Source: Halobaculum sp. MBLA0147 (GTDB lineage: Archaea > Halobacteriota > Halobacteria > Halobacteriales > Haloferacaceae). From it: 64,000 nt of DNA. Positions 1-8,646 of this stretch are shown in pieces. Made by a program: the position numbers and the translations under genes. How positions within the stretch are numbered: position 1 is the stretch's first letter; every line of letters starts with the position of its first letter. A model generated the notes under the pieces. It saw only the letters and a program-made list of their open reading frames with translations. It was not told the origin of the DNA and searched no databases. The DNA lies in contig NZ_JBGKAD010000001.1 of NCBI RefSeq assembly GCF_041361345.1, positions 558,001 through 622,000 of the forward strand, in the 5' to 3' direction.

Positions 1-1495
1 GCTTCGCGACGTGCCGACGGGCACACGGCGGCACCTCGTACCACCCGGGACGGAGGTCGCGATCCACCGTCCGCGTCACCTTCCCCGATTCGCTCGTCTC
101 ACAGTCCCGACAGCGGTAGCCCGCGTCTCGACCGGCCGACTCCATCGTGCGCTCACACTCGGGACAGGTCGGCACGACGCGTTCCGTCCGGTCCAACTCC
201 CGAACGGCGACCTTCTCCAGTTTCACCGTGTCGTCGGCCACTTCGCCACAGACCGTGAGTCGGTCCCCGGGCCGTAGCGCGCGCACTCGGTCGCGGAACC
301 GCCCGGTCGGCTCGAACGCGACACAGTCCAACGCGTCGGGTGCTGGGGTCGGCGTCTCGCCCGCAACCTCGCCGCTCTCGGCCACGCCTCCACCGCCACC
401 GCGTTCGGGTGGCTCGAGTGCGAAGAAGACGTGGCCACCCCGCCGCGTCTCGGGAGCGGTCTTGACCGTCCCGTCGATCCGGTAGGCCAGTCCGTCGCGC
501 AGCGACGAGTGGCCCCCTGTCTGCGGAACCGGCCCTCCGGCGGCCCACGCACCGCGTGCGTCGTGGAGGTGTGCGTCGGTTCCCTGGTTGGTGACGAACA
601 GTGCGCTCCGATCGACCGACTCGCTCTCGATCCGCGCCGCGACACGCTCGACCGCGGTCGCGTCGTCGCCACGGACGCCGTACAACACCGGCCCGGGTGC
701 GTTCGGAACGCAGACCGCCTCGCCCGCCACTCGATCGACCGTGTCCCAGGCGTCCGGGTAGGCGTCGGCGGCCGCCGCGAACACGCTCCGCTCGTCCACC
801 TCGCGTTGGGTGCCACACCGGTCGAACGCGCGGTAGTCGATCCGCTCGTACGTCCAGTCGTCGTGACTCGCCCACGCGCCCACCGCGGCGAGTGCGCCGA
901 CGCGGCCACGGCCCGCGACGGTGTCCCGCGTCGCCGAGTTCGCCGCTGCCGAATCCGCCGGCCGCGAGTCTGCCGCCGCCGAGTCCCTCGAACCGGACGC
1001 GTCTCCCACGTGCGTCGCGCGCCCGGTCACGCGTCGACTCGCCGGGTCTGTCGAGGTTCCTCGTCCGGCCCCTCCCACCCCCGGTGCCCAGCCGACGGTC
1101 TCGTACCCCGCCTCGGCGGCGACGCGGAGTGCTCTGTCGAGTGCGACCGGTTCGCGAATCGCGTCGCGTGCGAACGACGCGACCGGCTCCGGCACGGCGT
1201 CGGGGTCGTGGGGCGCCACGACGACGCCGGGACTCGTGTCGGCGTCTGTCGTGACCGCAAACCGCTCGGCGAGCGAGACGACGACGCGGCGAGCACGCGA
1301 CGGGGCGGCGTCCGTGTGAACCGCCAGCGCCGCGTTCCCGCGAGTCTTGTGTTCGACACCGGGGAACAGCCGAACCAACACACGTCGCTCGACACAGTCG
1401 CCGTCCGCCAGCCTGTCGGCGAGTCGCGCGGCGAGGTAGGTGGTGCACATCCCCTCCGTCCGGGAGTCGGTGTCGTCCACGGCGACGACCGTCAC
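1..1495 (-). CDS. tiaS: TiaS, tRNA(Ile2) 2-agmatinylcytidine synthetase (C-terminus cut by window edge)
   Basis: ATP-dependent enzyme that conjugates agmatine to C34 of the tRNA-Ile CAU anticodon so that it reads AUA; archaea-specific. The frame is open from the GTG at 1495 to the window edge, so the gene continues beyond base 1. The N-terminus carries the family motif VDDTDSRTEGMCTTYL at residues 6-21. An OB-fold-like segment with an acidic linker follows. Near the left edge a zinc ribbon begins (CPEC, then CRDC about 20 residues later). GTG 1495 was chosen because an in-frame stop lies about 27 nt upstream and the catalytic motif starts only five residues in. Larger ORFs in the other frames here are shadows. 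It faces the same way as the downstream HTH and SPFH genes but is separate from them. Confidence 0.88.
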   Translation of the reverse strand, partial: MTVVAVDDTDSRTEGMCTTYLAARLADRLADGDCVERRVLVRLFPGVEHKTRGNAALAVHTDAAPSRARRVVVSLAERFAVTTDADTSPGVVVAPHDPDAVPEPVASFARDAIREPVALDRALRVAAEAGYETVGWAPGVGGAGRGTSTDPASRRVTGRATHVGDASGSRDSAAADSRPADSAAANSATRDTVAGRGRVGALAAVGAWASHDDWTYERIDYRAFDRCGTQREVDERSVFAAAADAYPDAWDTVDRVAGEAVCVPNAPGPVLYGVRGDDATAVERVAARIESESVDRSALFVTNQGTDAHLHDARGAWAAGGPVPQTGGHSSLRDGLAYRIDGTVKTAPETRRGGHVFFALEPPERGGGGGVAESGEVAGETPTPAPDALDCVAFEPTGRFRDRVRALRPGDRLTVCGEVADDTVKLEKVAVRELDRTERVVPTCPECERTMESAGRDAGYRCRDCETSESGKVTRTVDRDLRPGWYEVPPCARRHVAK

Positions 1496-1610
1496 GGTCG
1501 AGACTCCGGCGGGCGGCAGATTTCAGCGTTCCGGTGCCGTGGTGGTACGATGCTGTGGTAGTCCGTGTCGTCGTGTCTCGGCGGGTGTGCCCCGTCGCGG
1601 TGCCACCGCC

Positions 1611-2234
1611 TCAGCCGTCGTAGCTGAGCAGTCGGGGTGCCTCGTCCGCGAAGGCGACCGCGTCGGGCCCGAACGAGTCCGCGTACCGGACGACGAGCGT
1701 GACGACGACCGCGGGGCGACGGACGGCGTACCCGTCCGACCGGTCGACGAGCCCGGCGGCTTCCAACTCGGAGGTGTACTTGCTCACCGTAGCACGCGAC
1801 ACGTCCAGTGTCCGCGCCACGTCCGCGCCCGTCGGGTCCGTCTCCCGCAACAGTGTCAGCAGGATGCCGCGAGCGGTCTCGCGCCGGAGGTACCCCAACG
1901 CCGTCTGCTCGAACGCGGAGAACCGGTCCGCCGGGTAGAACCGCCGGTAGTCGCCGTCGCGTCTGGAGACGACGGCACCGTCCGACTCCAACCGGCGGAG
2001 GTGGTGTTGGGTCTCGCCCGTTCCCAGGCGGAGATCGTCGCGCAGTTTCGAGAAGTGTGCACCGGGTGTCCGACCGAGGTAGCCGCGGATGGCGTCGCGC
2101 ACGTCCGACCGTGCCTCCCGCCCGTCGGCCGACTCTTCGGCGTCGACCTCCGCGGCGGCCAGCGGCGACGCCGCCCCCAACGCCGCGAACCGACGGAGTG
2201 TGGTCCGCTTCTCGTCGTCGACCTCTCGACTCAC
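1611..2234 (-). CDS. Winged-helix transcriptional regulator with two HTH domains
   Basis: A 207-residue soluble protein with two winged-helix segments. The first, at about residues 45-100, has the pattern GAHFSKLRDDLRLGTGETQHH typical of haloarchaeal MarR/ArsR-like N-terminal domains. The second, at about 115-175, contains ARTLDVSRATVSKYTSELEAA. This two-HTH layout is common in haloarchaeal regulators of membrane or secreted proteins. Its ligand and target genes cannot be told from the sequence. It begins about 90 nt from the 3' end of the SPFH gene, on the same strand, and could be the last gene of that transcript. Confidence 0.75.
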   Translation of the reverse strand: MSREVDDEKRTTLRRFAALGAASPLAAAEVDAEESADGREARSDVRDAIRGYLGRTPGAHFSKLRDDLRLGTGETQHHLRRLESDGAVVSRRDGDYRRFYPADRFSAFEQTALGYLRRETARGILLTLLRETDPTGADVARTLDVSRATVSKYTSELEAAGLVDRSDGYAVRRPAVVVTLVVRYADSFGPDAVAFADEAPRLLSYDG

Positions 2235-2326
2235 GAGACTCGATACAACCCACGCGTAAAAAAGCCTACCGGGTGTCGCTCCGTGTGGGAGCGGGGTGGG
2301 TCACCCTAGTTCCGTCTCCGGGCAGG

Positions 2327-3484
2327 TCACTCCAGTTCCGTCTCCAACTCCTCGTCGGGGCCGCCCTCGACGGGGGAGCCGTCGGCGTCGTCGATCACGT
2401 TCTCGGGAGACTCGATAGACTCCTCGCCGTCGCCGACGACCTCGTCCATGTCCGCGATGGCCTCCTCGCCGTCGGGCGAGCCGTTGCCCATCTCCTCGAT
2501 GTCGTCGAGTTGGCCGATGATCTCGTCGATGTCGTCCAACCCGAGCATCTCGCGGGTCTCCTCGCCGAAGTCCAGCGAGTCGAGCCCCTCGGACTCCTGC
2601 ACGTCGGAGCCGCTCAGCGTCTTCCCGTAGCGGCCGACGAGCGAAGTGAGCTCCTGCGGGAGGACGAACGTCGTCGACTCGCCCTGACCGATGGACTCCA
2701 GCGTCTCCATCCCGCGCTCGATGATCGCCCGCTCGCCCATCGACTGTGCCGACTTCGCGCGCAGCACCGTCGAGATCGCGTCACCCTGCGCCTCGAGGAT
2801 CTGACTCTGCTTCTCCCCTTGGGCGCGGATGATGTTCGACTCCTTCTCACCCTCCGCCTCCTCGATGGCGGAGCGCCGTTCACCCTGCGCCTCGAGGATC
2901 ATCGCCCGCCGCTTCCGCTCGGCGGAGGTCTGTTGCTCCATCGCCTGCTGGACGTCCTTCGAGGGGTTGACCTCTCGCACCTCGACGGACTCCACGCGGA
3001 TCCCCCACTCGTCGGTGGGTTCGTCCAGCTCCTTCCGGATGCGTGCGTTGATCTCCTGACGCTTGTTGAGCGTGTCGTCGAGGTCCATGTCGCCCAGTAC
3101 CGCCCGCAGCGTCGTCTGGGCGAGGTTCGAGACGGCCGTCTTGTAGTCTTCCACCTCGAGGAACGCCTTCTTCGCGTCCATCACCTTGATGTAGACGACG
3201 GCGTCGGCGGTCACCGGGGAGTTGTCCCGCGTGATCGCCTCCTGACGCGGCACGTCGAGTGTCTGTGTCCGCATGTCGAAGGCGTGCGTGTTCGAGACGA
3301 ACGGCTCGACGAAGTTGATACCCGGCTCCAACAGCGTGTCGAACTGCCCGAACACCGTCTTCGCCTTCTTCTCGTAGGCGTCGACGATCACCACGGACTG
3401 CCACACTGTGATCACTGCCAGCAACAGGAACAGGAGTCCGACCAGCACCACGCTGAACCCGGACTGCAGTGGTACAGGGACCAT
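2327..3484 (-). CDS. SPFH/Band 7 (stomatin-prohibitin) membrane protein
   Basis: A 385-aa paraslipin/stomatin-like membrane scaffold. It has one N-terminal membrane helix (about residues 10-30) and then a Band 7 domain (about 30-200) with the characteristic TLRAVLGDMDLDDTLNKR segment. An Ala/Glu/Arg-rich coiled coil follows (about 195-265, with repeats of AQGEK/EAQGE), and the C-terminal tail is very acidic. The true start is ATG 3484. The open frame runs further upstream to 4333, but that part overlaps the opposite-strand HTH gene and has no membrane-protein character. Such proteins oligomerise in membrane microdomains and often regulate proteases. The usual partner NfeD is not adjacent here. 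Confidence 0.88.
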   Translation of the reverse strand: MVPVPLQSGFSVVLVGLLFLLLAVITVWQSVVIVDAYEKKAKTVFGQFDTLLEPGINFVEPFVSNTHAFDMRTQTLDVPRQEAITRDNSPVTADAVVYIKVMDAKKAFLEVEDYKTAVSNLAQTTLRAVLGDMDLDDTLNKRQEINARIRKELDEPTDEWGIRVESVEVREVNPSKDVQQAMEQQTSAERKRRAMILEAQGERRSAIEEAEGEKESNIIRAQGEKQSQILEAQGDAISTVLRAKSAQSMGERAIIERGMETLESIGQGESTTFVLPQELTSLVGRYGKTLSGSDVQESEGLDSLDFGEETREMLGLDDIDEIIGQLDDIEEMGNGSPDGEEAIADMDEVVGDGEESIESPENVIDDADGSPVEGGPDEELETELE

Positions 3485-3635
3485 GTCCCCGGGTTGGGTG
3501 TCACCGCGTGTAAGTGTTCCCACTGTGTTGCACCGAGCGTTCAGGTGGGACGAAGAGCCGAACCGGATCGGCGCCGTGAGCCAACTACAATTGCTTGCGG
3601 AAAGCATATCTTTCCTCGGGCGAGAGTGAGGGTCG

Positions 3636-4268
3636 ATGACGACCGGCTCGGGAGAACGACTCTGGGAAGGTGACGTGAACGAGGCGGCGGTCGAGGAGTG
3701 GGTCGACGAGACGACGGCGTTCGACCGTGTGCGAACCGTCGCCGAGACGACGAGTGATCCGCAGTCTGCGAGTGAGGTTGCCGACAGGGCTCGTGTCAGC
3801 GAACCGACAGCACGGAAGTACCTGGAGAGCCTCCTCGAGGCGGGCTTGGTCACCGCCGTGTCGACCGGTAACGGGACGCGGTACGTCAGGTCGCCACAGT
3901 CGTTGGCCGTCGACCGGATCGCGTCGATCCACCGCGAGCACACGAGAGACGAGATCGGTAGCGCCATCGAGCGGTTCCGCGACGAGCTGGCGGCGCTCCG
4001 GGACACGTACGGCGTCGCCGACGCGGACGCTCTGGTCGACCGGCTCGATGCGGACGAGACCGGGTGGCAGGACGTGCATCGCTGGCGCGAGACGGAAGAG
4101 CGGTTGGCGGTGGCCCGGGCGGCACTCGCGCTGTACGATTTCGACCCCGACGACACTCGGACGGCGGTGACTCGTCTCGCGTACGCCGGGCACGCCGACG
4201 GCGACCGCGGAGCGTTCGCCTCGGGGACCGACGAGTCCACCACCGGGAACGACGAGTCGACCGCCTGA
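3636..4268 (+). CDS. HTH protein, candidate antitoxin/regulator (TumA-like position)
   Basis: A 210-aa protein. A winged helix at about residues 45-85 includes VSEPTARKYLESLLEAGLV. It is followed by an Arg/Glu-rich helical region (95-190) and a Thr/Asp-rich tail. The family is widespread in haloarchaea. Its stop is 10 nt before the start of the next gene, so the two form an operon. The partner resembles TumE-type (DUF6516-like) toxins, which makes an antitoxin or autoregulator role likely; this is inferred from order and fold only. It is transcribed divergently from the SPFH gene, and the roughly 150-bp intergenic region is AT-richer than the surroundings. Confidence 0.7.
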   Translation: MTTGSGERLWEGDVNEAAVEEWVDETTAFDRVRTVAETTSDPQSASEVADRARVSEPTARKYLESLLEAGLVTAVSTGNGTRYVRSPQSLAVDRIASIHREHTRDEIGSAIERFRDELAALRDTYGVADADALVDRLDADETGWQDVHRWRETEERLAVARAALALYDFDPDDTRTAVTRLAYAGHADGDRGAFASGTDESTTGNDESTA

Positions 4269-4278
4269 GAGACACGCG

Positions 4279-4734
4279 ATGCGACTAGACGAGGACGACG
4301 CGAGAGACGTCGGCAGTCTCGACGTCGCCGCAACGCGCCGAGTCGGCCGCGTCTTCGAGCGTGTCGACGGTCTCGTCGAGCGTGCGGCGCTCGACTCCCC
4401 GTTGGAGCCGACGGCAGTCGTCGTCGAGTTCGGAGACGGGATCGGTGCGGCGACGTGGGCCCGGATCGAAGCCCGGTGGTTCGACACGGGAGCGTACAAC
4501 GTCCACCACGTCGACGAGAGCGGGCGGAACTTCAGGTTCGACCGACACCCGAAGCCGGGAGTACCGACCGCTCACTTCCACCCACCGCCGGAGGCGGAGT
4601 CTGGTGCTGCGGAACCGTCGTGTATCTCGGTCGAGGAGCCACCGGTCGTCGCACGGGCGGTCCACCGGCTGTGGCGACGTGCCTACGACACCGGCGACGT
4701 GGAACGGCTGAACGCGGCCGAGAATCCACCGTAG
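4279..4734 (+). CDS. TumE-like (DUF6516-like) candidate toxin
   Basis: A 151-aa protein. The core, at about residues 45-105, reads as alternating beta strands with a His/Arg/Asp-rich motif (YNVHHVDESGRNFRFDRH and AHFHPPP). This resembles the charged histidine-containing core of TumE/DUF6516 toxins. It lies 10 nt downstream of a HTH gene, the usual antitoxin-toxin spacing. The assignment is by resemblance and context. It could instead be an unrelated haloarchaeal protein of unknown function co-transcribed with a regulator. Confidence 0.6.
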   Translation: MRLDEDDARDVGSLDVAATRRVGRVFERVDGLVERAALDSPLEPTAVVVEFGDGIGAATWARIEARWFDTGAYNVHHVDESGRNFRFDRHPKPGVPTAHFHPPPEAESGAAEPSCISVEEPPVVARAVHRLWRRAYDTGDVERLNAAENPP

Positions 4735-4918
4735 TGCCAATCTACAGGCGGAGCATGCCGAGTGCCTCGGGGTCGTCCGAAAGTCAGACATTTTCGGTAT
4801 TACTAGAATCGAAGATTCTCGAACGACTCGACCCCGAGGGTGAAGGCCGTACGCTTGTGACACAAGCCACCGTATCGACGGATACAGTCACGACGTGGGT
4901 TACAGATCTCGATCCGAA
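4735..4918. other. AT-richer gap with possible degenerate coding remnant
   Basis: This stretch downstream of the TumE-like gene has visibly lower GC than its neighbours. One plus-strand frame, starting at ATG 4755, stays open to 5087 and its first 60 or so residues look like a soluble haloarchaeal protein (SVLLESKILERLDPEGEG), but the remainder reads through the IS-like hairpin region. No family is recognised. It is most likely a decayed gene fragment next to the insertion-sequence scar. Confidence 0.3.
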
Positions 4919-5167
4919 GCAACTGCCGGCAGTTGCGAGGGAATGCGACACCCCTCAACACCCCGCCGATATGGTGGGTGAGACGGGTGTTGTCGGGCGG
5001 GGTGGAGCCGCCGACCCTCACGGACGCACCGGGCGTTCGGGTGTGAATTCCAGCCGACCCATCTCGGGAAGGTCGAGGGGGAGTTAAATTCGCCTGCGAC
5101 AGCACGGCCCACCTTGGGGCGTGCGGTCAAGACGGCGAAGCCGCGGGGCTTGTCCCCGCGGTACTTC
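4919..5167 (+). mobile_element. Probable IS200/IS605 (IS1341-type) right-end relic with omega-RNA-like hairpins
   Basis: The segment holds an 18-bp perfect palindrome (4919-4936, GCAACTGCCGGCAGTTGC), a 9-bp inverted repeat (CACCCCGCC at 4959-4967 with GGCGGGGTG at 4996-5004), and a terminal hairpin at 5141-5161 (CCGCGGGG, loop CTTGT, CCCCGCGG) flanked by GAAG and CTTC. One plus-strand frame over 5101-5165 translates to GRAVKTAKPRG, a peptide I associate with the 3' ends of haloarchaeal IS1341-type elements. No intact tnpA or tnpB is present. The hairpin abuts the stop codon of the MFS gene and may also terminate that gene. The identification rests on pattern memory and needs a database search. 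Confidence 0.4.
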
Positions 5168-6443
5168 ACCACTCCCGCAGCGCACCAGCGCCGTGGAAGT
5201 GTCGGAGGACGACGACGAACGTCACTGCACCCGAGACGGCGGCGACGCCACCGAGGTAGAACACCAGGTCCATCCCCAGCGAGTCCATCAGCCACCCGCC
5301 GGCGACGGGCGCGACGACGGAGCCGGGTCGCCAGACGAGTTCTCTGATCCCGAAGCTGGAGGCGACACCCTCGCCGTCCGACCCCTCGTCCGCGAACAGC
5401 GCCATACTCGCGGGTTCGCGGAAGCTGTCGGCGACGCCCAACAGGAGGTTACAGCCGACCAGCGGGAGGAACGCCGCCGACACGTCTCCGAGGACCGGGA
5501 ACGCCCCCGGGAGCGACAGTGCGCGGCCGACGACCGGCGTGAACGGGACGAGGAGCGCGACCAGCCCGTAGGCGCCGCCGCCGGCGAAGACGAACAACGA
5601 CCGGCCGAACCGGTCGGAGAGCCGCCCGGTGTACGGCTGTGCGAGCATGTTGGTGAACTTCTCGGAGACGACGACGACGGAGACCGCGAACGCGGGGTAG
5701 CCGAGCCCACCCTTCGCGGCGACGAGCCCGGCGAAGATGGGCACCCACGAGCGGACGAGCGTGACGGCGACGGCGTACTGCGCACGGAAACTGGTGAGGG
5801 TGACGATCCGGCGGTTGACCGCGAGGTCTCGGAACGGGAACCCCGGGATCGTCGTCTCGTCGTGGGCCAACACCGCCGCGACGGCGATCAGTGTCACGAC
5901 GAACAGCGCCGTGATGAGCGCGAACACCTCCTCGAAGCCGCCGAAGTAGTCGTACAGCCCCCCGGCCGAGAGGCCGCCGAGGATCGACGCGAGGAACCGC
6001 GAGGCGTTCGCCTTCCCGATGTGGTTCGCGCGCGTCTCCGTCGTCGCGAGTTCGCCGACCAGCGACAGCGTCATCAGCCCCATCCCGGTGGCGACCACGC
6101 CCTGTAGCGCCCGGACGCCGATCAGCGCCGTCGTCGAGCCGACGAGCGGGAAGACCGCGTACACGACGACCCCGAGCCCGAGACACCCCAGGAGGACGGT
6201 CCGCTTGTCCCCGCGGTCGCCGGCCCACGCCAGCGGGACGACGGCGAGCGTCTGTGCGACGGTGAACCCGGTGTAGAAGAGACCGATGGTGGTCCCACCG
6301 GCGTCGAGCGCGTTGGCGTACTTGGGTAACAGCGTGATCAGCGTCACCAACCCGAAGCCGGCGGAGAACCGCGCGAGGTACAGCGCCCAGAACTGGCCTC
6401 GTCCCGGTCCGTCCCCGGCCGCGTCCGCGTCGTTCACGGACAC
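5166..6443 (-). CDS. MFS transporter
   Basis: A 425-aa integral membrane protein with about 12 hydrophobic segments and the MFS signature after TM2 (WAGDRGDKRTVLLGC), repeated in the second half as YTGRLSDRFGRSLF. A central hydrophilic loop lies near residues 190-215. The C-terminus ends HGAGALREW next to the IS-like hairpin. The substrate cannot be deduced. Haloarchaeal relatives are usually annotated as drug or sugar/multidrug MFS proteins. The ATG at 6443 gives a short acidic N-terminus before TM1. Confidence 0.88.
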   Translation of the reverse strand: MSVNDADAAGDGPGRGQFWALYLARFSAGFGLVTLITLLPKYANALDAGGTTIGLFYTGFTVAQTLAVVPLAWAGDRGDKRTVLLGCLGLGVVVYAVFPLVGSTTALIGVRALQGVVATGMGLMTLSLVGELATTETRANHIGKANASRFLASILGGLSAGGLYDYFGGFEEVFALITALFVVTLIAVAAVLAHDETTIPGFPFRDLAVNRRIVTLTSFRAQYAVAVTLVRSWVPIFAGLVAAKGGLGYPAFAVSVVVVSEKFTNMLAQPYTGRLSDRFGRSLFVFAGGGAYGLVALLVPFTPVVGRALSLPGAFPVLGDVSAAFLPLVGCNLLLGVADSFREPASMALFADEGSDGEGVASSFGIRELVWRPGSVVAPVAGGWLMDSLGMDLVFYLGGVAAVSGAVTFVVVLRHFHGAGALREW

Positions 6444-6542
6444 GCTCCGGCAGAGGCCGTCAAGTGCGTGTCGGAAGCGGACGACGAGACGGCGTGGCTC
6501 GGTGGCCGGTGGGACCGGCCCTCCGTCACTCGAACGCCGCCG

Positions 6543-7001
6543 TCACAGCGGCGGCCCGGAGAGGTAGCCACCGAGGAGGAGCAAGACGACGCCGATACCG
6601 CCCGCGGCCTTCAGGAACGTGTCCGCCTCACGGCCGGCGGTCCTGACCTTCCCGGCGTCGACGGCCTCGCGGATGCGGGCGGTCCCGACCTCGGTGAGGC
6701 CGGTCATCGCGAACCACAACACGACCATCGTCAGGACCGCGTGGCCCCGTGGCGGGACGGTGAGTCCCGAGAGATCGCCGTACTGCGTCCAGACCATCCA
6801 CAGCCCCGTCGCTGGCAACACCAGTGCGCTGGTCCGCGAGAAGATCGCGAGCCCGCTCGCGACACTCGACAGGACCGCGGTCGAGAGATCGCCGTCGCGC
6901 GCCAGCGGCAGCAGTCGCCACGTCGTGAACACGATTGCACCCGTCCACGCGCCGGCGAACAGCGTGTGGAACGCGTACGCGAGAGTCGTCGTGATACTCA
7001 C
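6543..7001 (-). CDS. Small membrane protein, CopD-like
   Basis: A 152-aa protein with four to five membrane helices. A conserved-looking first helix (YAFHTLFAGAWTGAIVFTTW) contains a His that resembles the CopD/YcnJ and DUF2269-type membrane fold. The final helix ends at the C-terminus (GGIGVVLLLLGGYLSGPPL). It sits 100 nt upstream of the MFS start on the same strand. No copper-handling partner is nearby, so a copper role is only a fold-based suggestion. Confidence 0.7.
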   Translation of the reverse strand: MSITTTLAYAFHTLFAGAWTGAIVFTTWRLLPLARDGDLSTAVLSSVASGLAIFSRTSALVLPATGLWMVWTQYGDLSGLTVPPRGHAVLTMVVLWFAMTGLTEVGTARIREAVDAGKVRTAGREADTFLKAAGGIGVVLLLLGGYLSGPPL

Positions 7002-7094
7002 AGTCGGTGTCCAGTGTCGTCGCCGGGATAAGTGAGTGGGAACGAGACGGGTGGCGGCGTGCTCGACTCCGGGCCGGCCGCCCCTCGCCGCCCG

Positions 7095-8558
7095 CTACCG
7101 CGCCTCGTGGACGCGGTCGAGATCCGCCACCGTCGGCGCGTTGACGATCACGACCGTCTTCCCGCGGCGTTCCACCCGGAAGGCGTCCGCGAAGCCGCCG
7201 TCCGCGACGCGGAACACGCCCTCGCGCACCTCGCGACCGCCGAGTCGGAGCCGCACCAGCCGCTCGTAGGCGTCGACGAACTGTCGAGCGTCGCGGCGAC
7301 TGTCCCACGCGAGTCGCCAGACGTAGCCGGTCTCCTCGCCGTTCCGGTACGGGACGAGGCGGTCGCCCGCCCACCCCTCGCTGGCGCCGACGGCGTACGT
7401 CCGGGAGGAGTAGTCGCCGTCGGACTGGTAGTACCGCTCGCGGTCGATCGCCTGCCCGGCCCACAGCGTCGTGTAGACCCCGAGTTCGCCGAGTCGTTCA
7501 CCCTGCCCGCGGGCGTCGATCCGGTTCCACCGTCGGTTCGAGCGGTCCGGGACGGTCACCTCGCGGACCTCCTCGTCGGGGTAGGTGTCCGGGTGGATCG
7601 TCTGTTCCGTCGAGACGGGGTAGTTCTCGTAGGCGTCGTTCACGGCCGCCCACCCGCCCCGCTGGCGCAGGGCGTGGACGAAGCCGGAGCCGTCGGCGTA
7701 CGGCTGGTAGATGGCGACGAACAGCGCCGGGTCGATCTGCCCGCCGCTCCCGCCGCCGCTCTCCGGTTTCGGGACACAGTCCCACTCCTCGCGGCAGCGC
7801 TCGTCGTACAGTGTGTCGACGTAGCGGGCGTCACCCTCCGTGAGCCCCTGTGCGGCCAACCGGCCGTCGCGAGTGTCCGTCCGCCGGTACTCGAAGTGCT
7901 GATCCTGGAGCGCGTGGACCAACTCGTGAGCGAGGGTGGTGCGGTCGAGACGTGGCGTCTCGCTGTCGGAGACGATCACGATCTGGTCGCTGCCGGGGGA
8001 GTAGTAGCCCGCGACGGCACCGCCGTAGAGGGCGTCGAACTTCTCGGCGACGGACTCGTCCTCGCCGACGACGAACTGCGCCTCCCACACCTGACTCCGG
8101 AACGACTCGACGCGCGGCGGCACCTCCCGCGAGAAGACGTTGCGCTCGCGGTACTCCTCGCGGGAGATCACCTCGACGGGGACCGACTCCCGGAACTCCA
8201 ACTGGCGGATCAGTTCGACCCGCGCCATCGTGCGGTTCACGACGGCCGCGAGCTCCGTCTCGTTGAGGCCGTCGGCGGGGGTCACCGCGAGATCGTCCGT
8301 CGCCCGGACGCCACCCTCGACGCCCAGGCGGTCCGCCGGCCGCTCGTCGGTGGTCGACTCGCCGTCTGTGTCGCCGTTCGCGTCCCCGTTCGCCGAGTCG
8401 GCGGGCGTCTCGCCGTCCGGCGCCTCGGTGGGGGTGTCACCCGAGGTCGACTCCGTGCCGGCCACCCAGTCGCCGTCGGCCCCCGGCGCCCCGGCACAGC
8501 CCGCCACCACGAGGAGCAGACAGGCGACCAGCGTCGCCGCCGCACGTGTTCGTGACAC
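7095..8558 (-). CDS. Hvo_1808-family surface lipoprotein with HELVH motif
   Basis: A 487-aa exported protein. The GTG at 8558 is preceded by a TATA-like CTTATG about 26 nt upstream and gives a lipoprotein signal (LLLVVAGCAG, Cys near residue 22). A Thr/Asp/Gly-rich linker follows to about residue 75. The domain contains TLAHELVHALQDQH, a gluzincin-type zinc site, so the protein may be or derive from a metallopeptidase. The family is known in haloarchaea as Hvo_1808 surface proteins of unknown function. The longer frame upstream of 8558 is not used. The acidic composition and the lipobox place it on the outer face of the membrane. Confidence 0.85.
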   Translation of the reverse strand: MSRTRAAATLVACLLLVVAGCAGAPGADGDWVAGTESTSGDTPTEAPDGETPADSANGDANGDTDGESTTDERPADRLGVEGGVRATDDLAVTPADGLNETELAAVVNRTMARVELIRQLEFRESVPVEVISREEYRERNVFSREVPPRVESFRSQVWEAQFVVGEDESVAEKFDALYGGAVAGYYSPGSDQIVIVSDSETPRLDRTTLAHELVHALQDQHFEYRRTDTRDGRLAAQGLTEGDARYVDTLYDERCREEWDCVPKPESGGGSGGQIDPALFVAIYQPYADGSGFVHALRQRGGWAAVNDAYENYPVSTEQTIHPDTYPDEEVREVTVPDRSNRRWNRIDARGQGERLGELGVYTTLWAGQAIDRERYYQSDGDYSSRTYAVGASEGWAGDRLVPYRNGEETGYVWRLAWDSRRDARQFVDAYERLVRLRLGGREVREGVFRVADGGFADAFRVERRGKTVVIVNAPTVADLDRVHEAR

Positions 8559-8646
8559 GGGGTCACTCGGGCCGAGACGGGCATAAGCGTGACTCCGGGG
8601 TGCACCCGCCGCGCTCCGCTCACCCCGAGGACCCGCCGCGCTCGGA

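Noticed and set aside
153..1448. 431-aa minus-strand ORF overlapping tiaS
   Set aside because: Arg-rich composition and no family resemblance; the TiaS motifs lie in another frame of the same strand, which is open to the window edge.
3485..4333. N-terminal extension of the SPFH gene to 4333
   Set aside because: Overlaps the opposite-strand HTH/TumE-like genes and would place about 280 Ser/Arg-rich residues before the membrane anchor.
7032..8555. 507-aa plus-strand ORF opposite the Hvo_1808-like gene
   Set aside because: Shadow; the minus strand has a lipobox, HELVH and correct composition.
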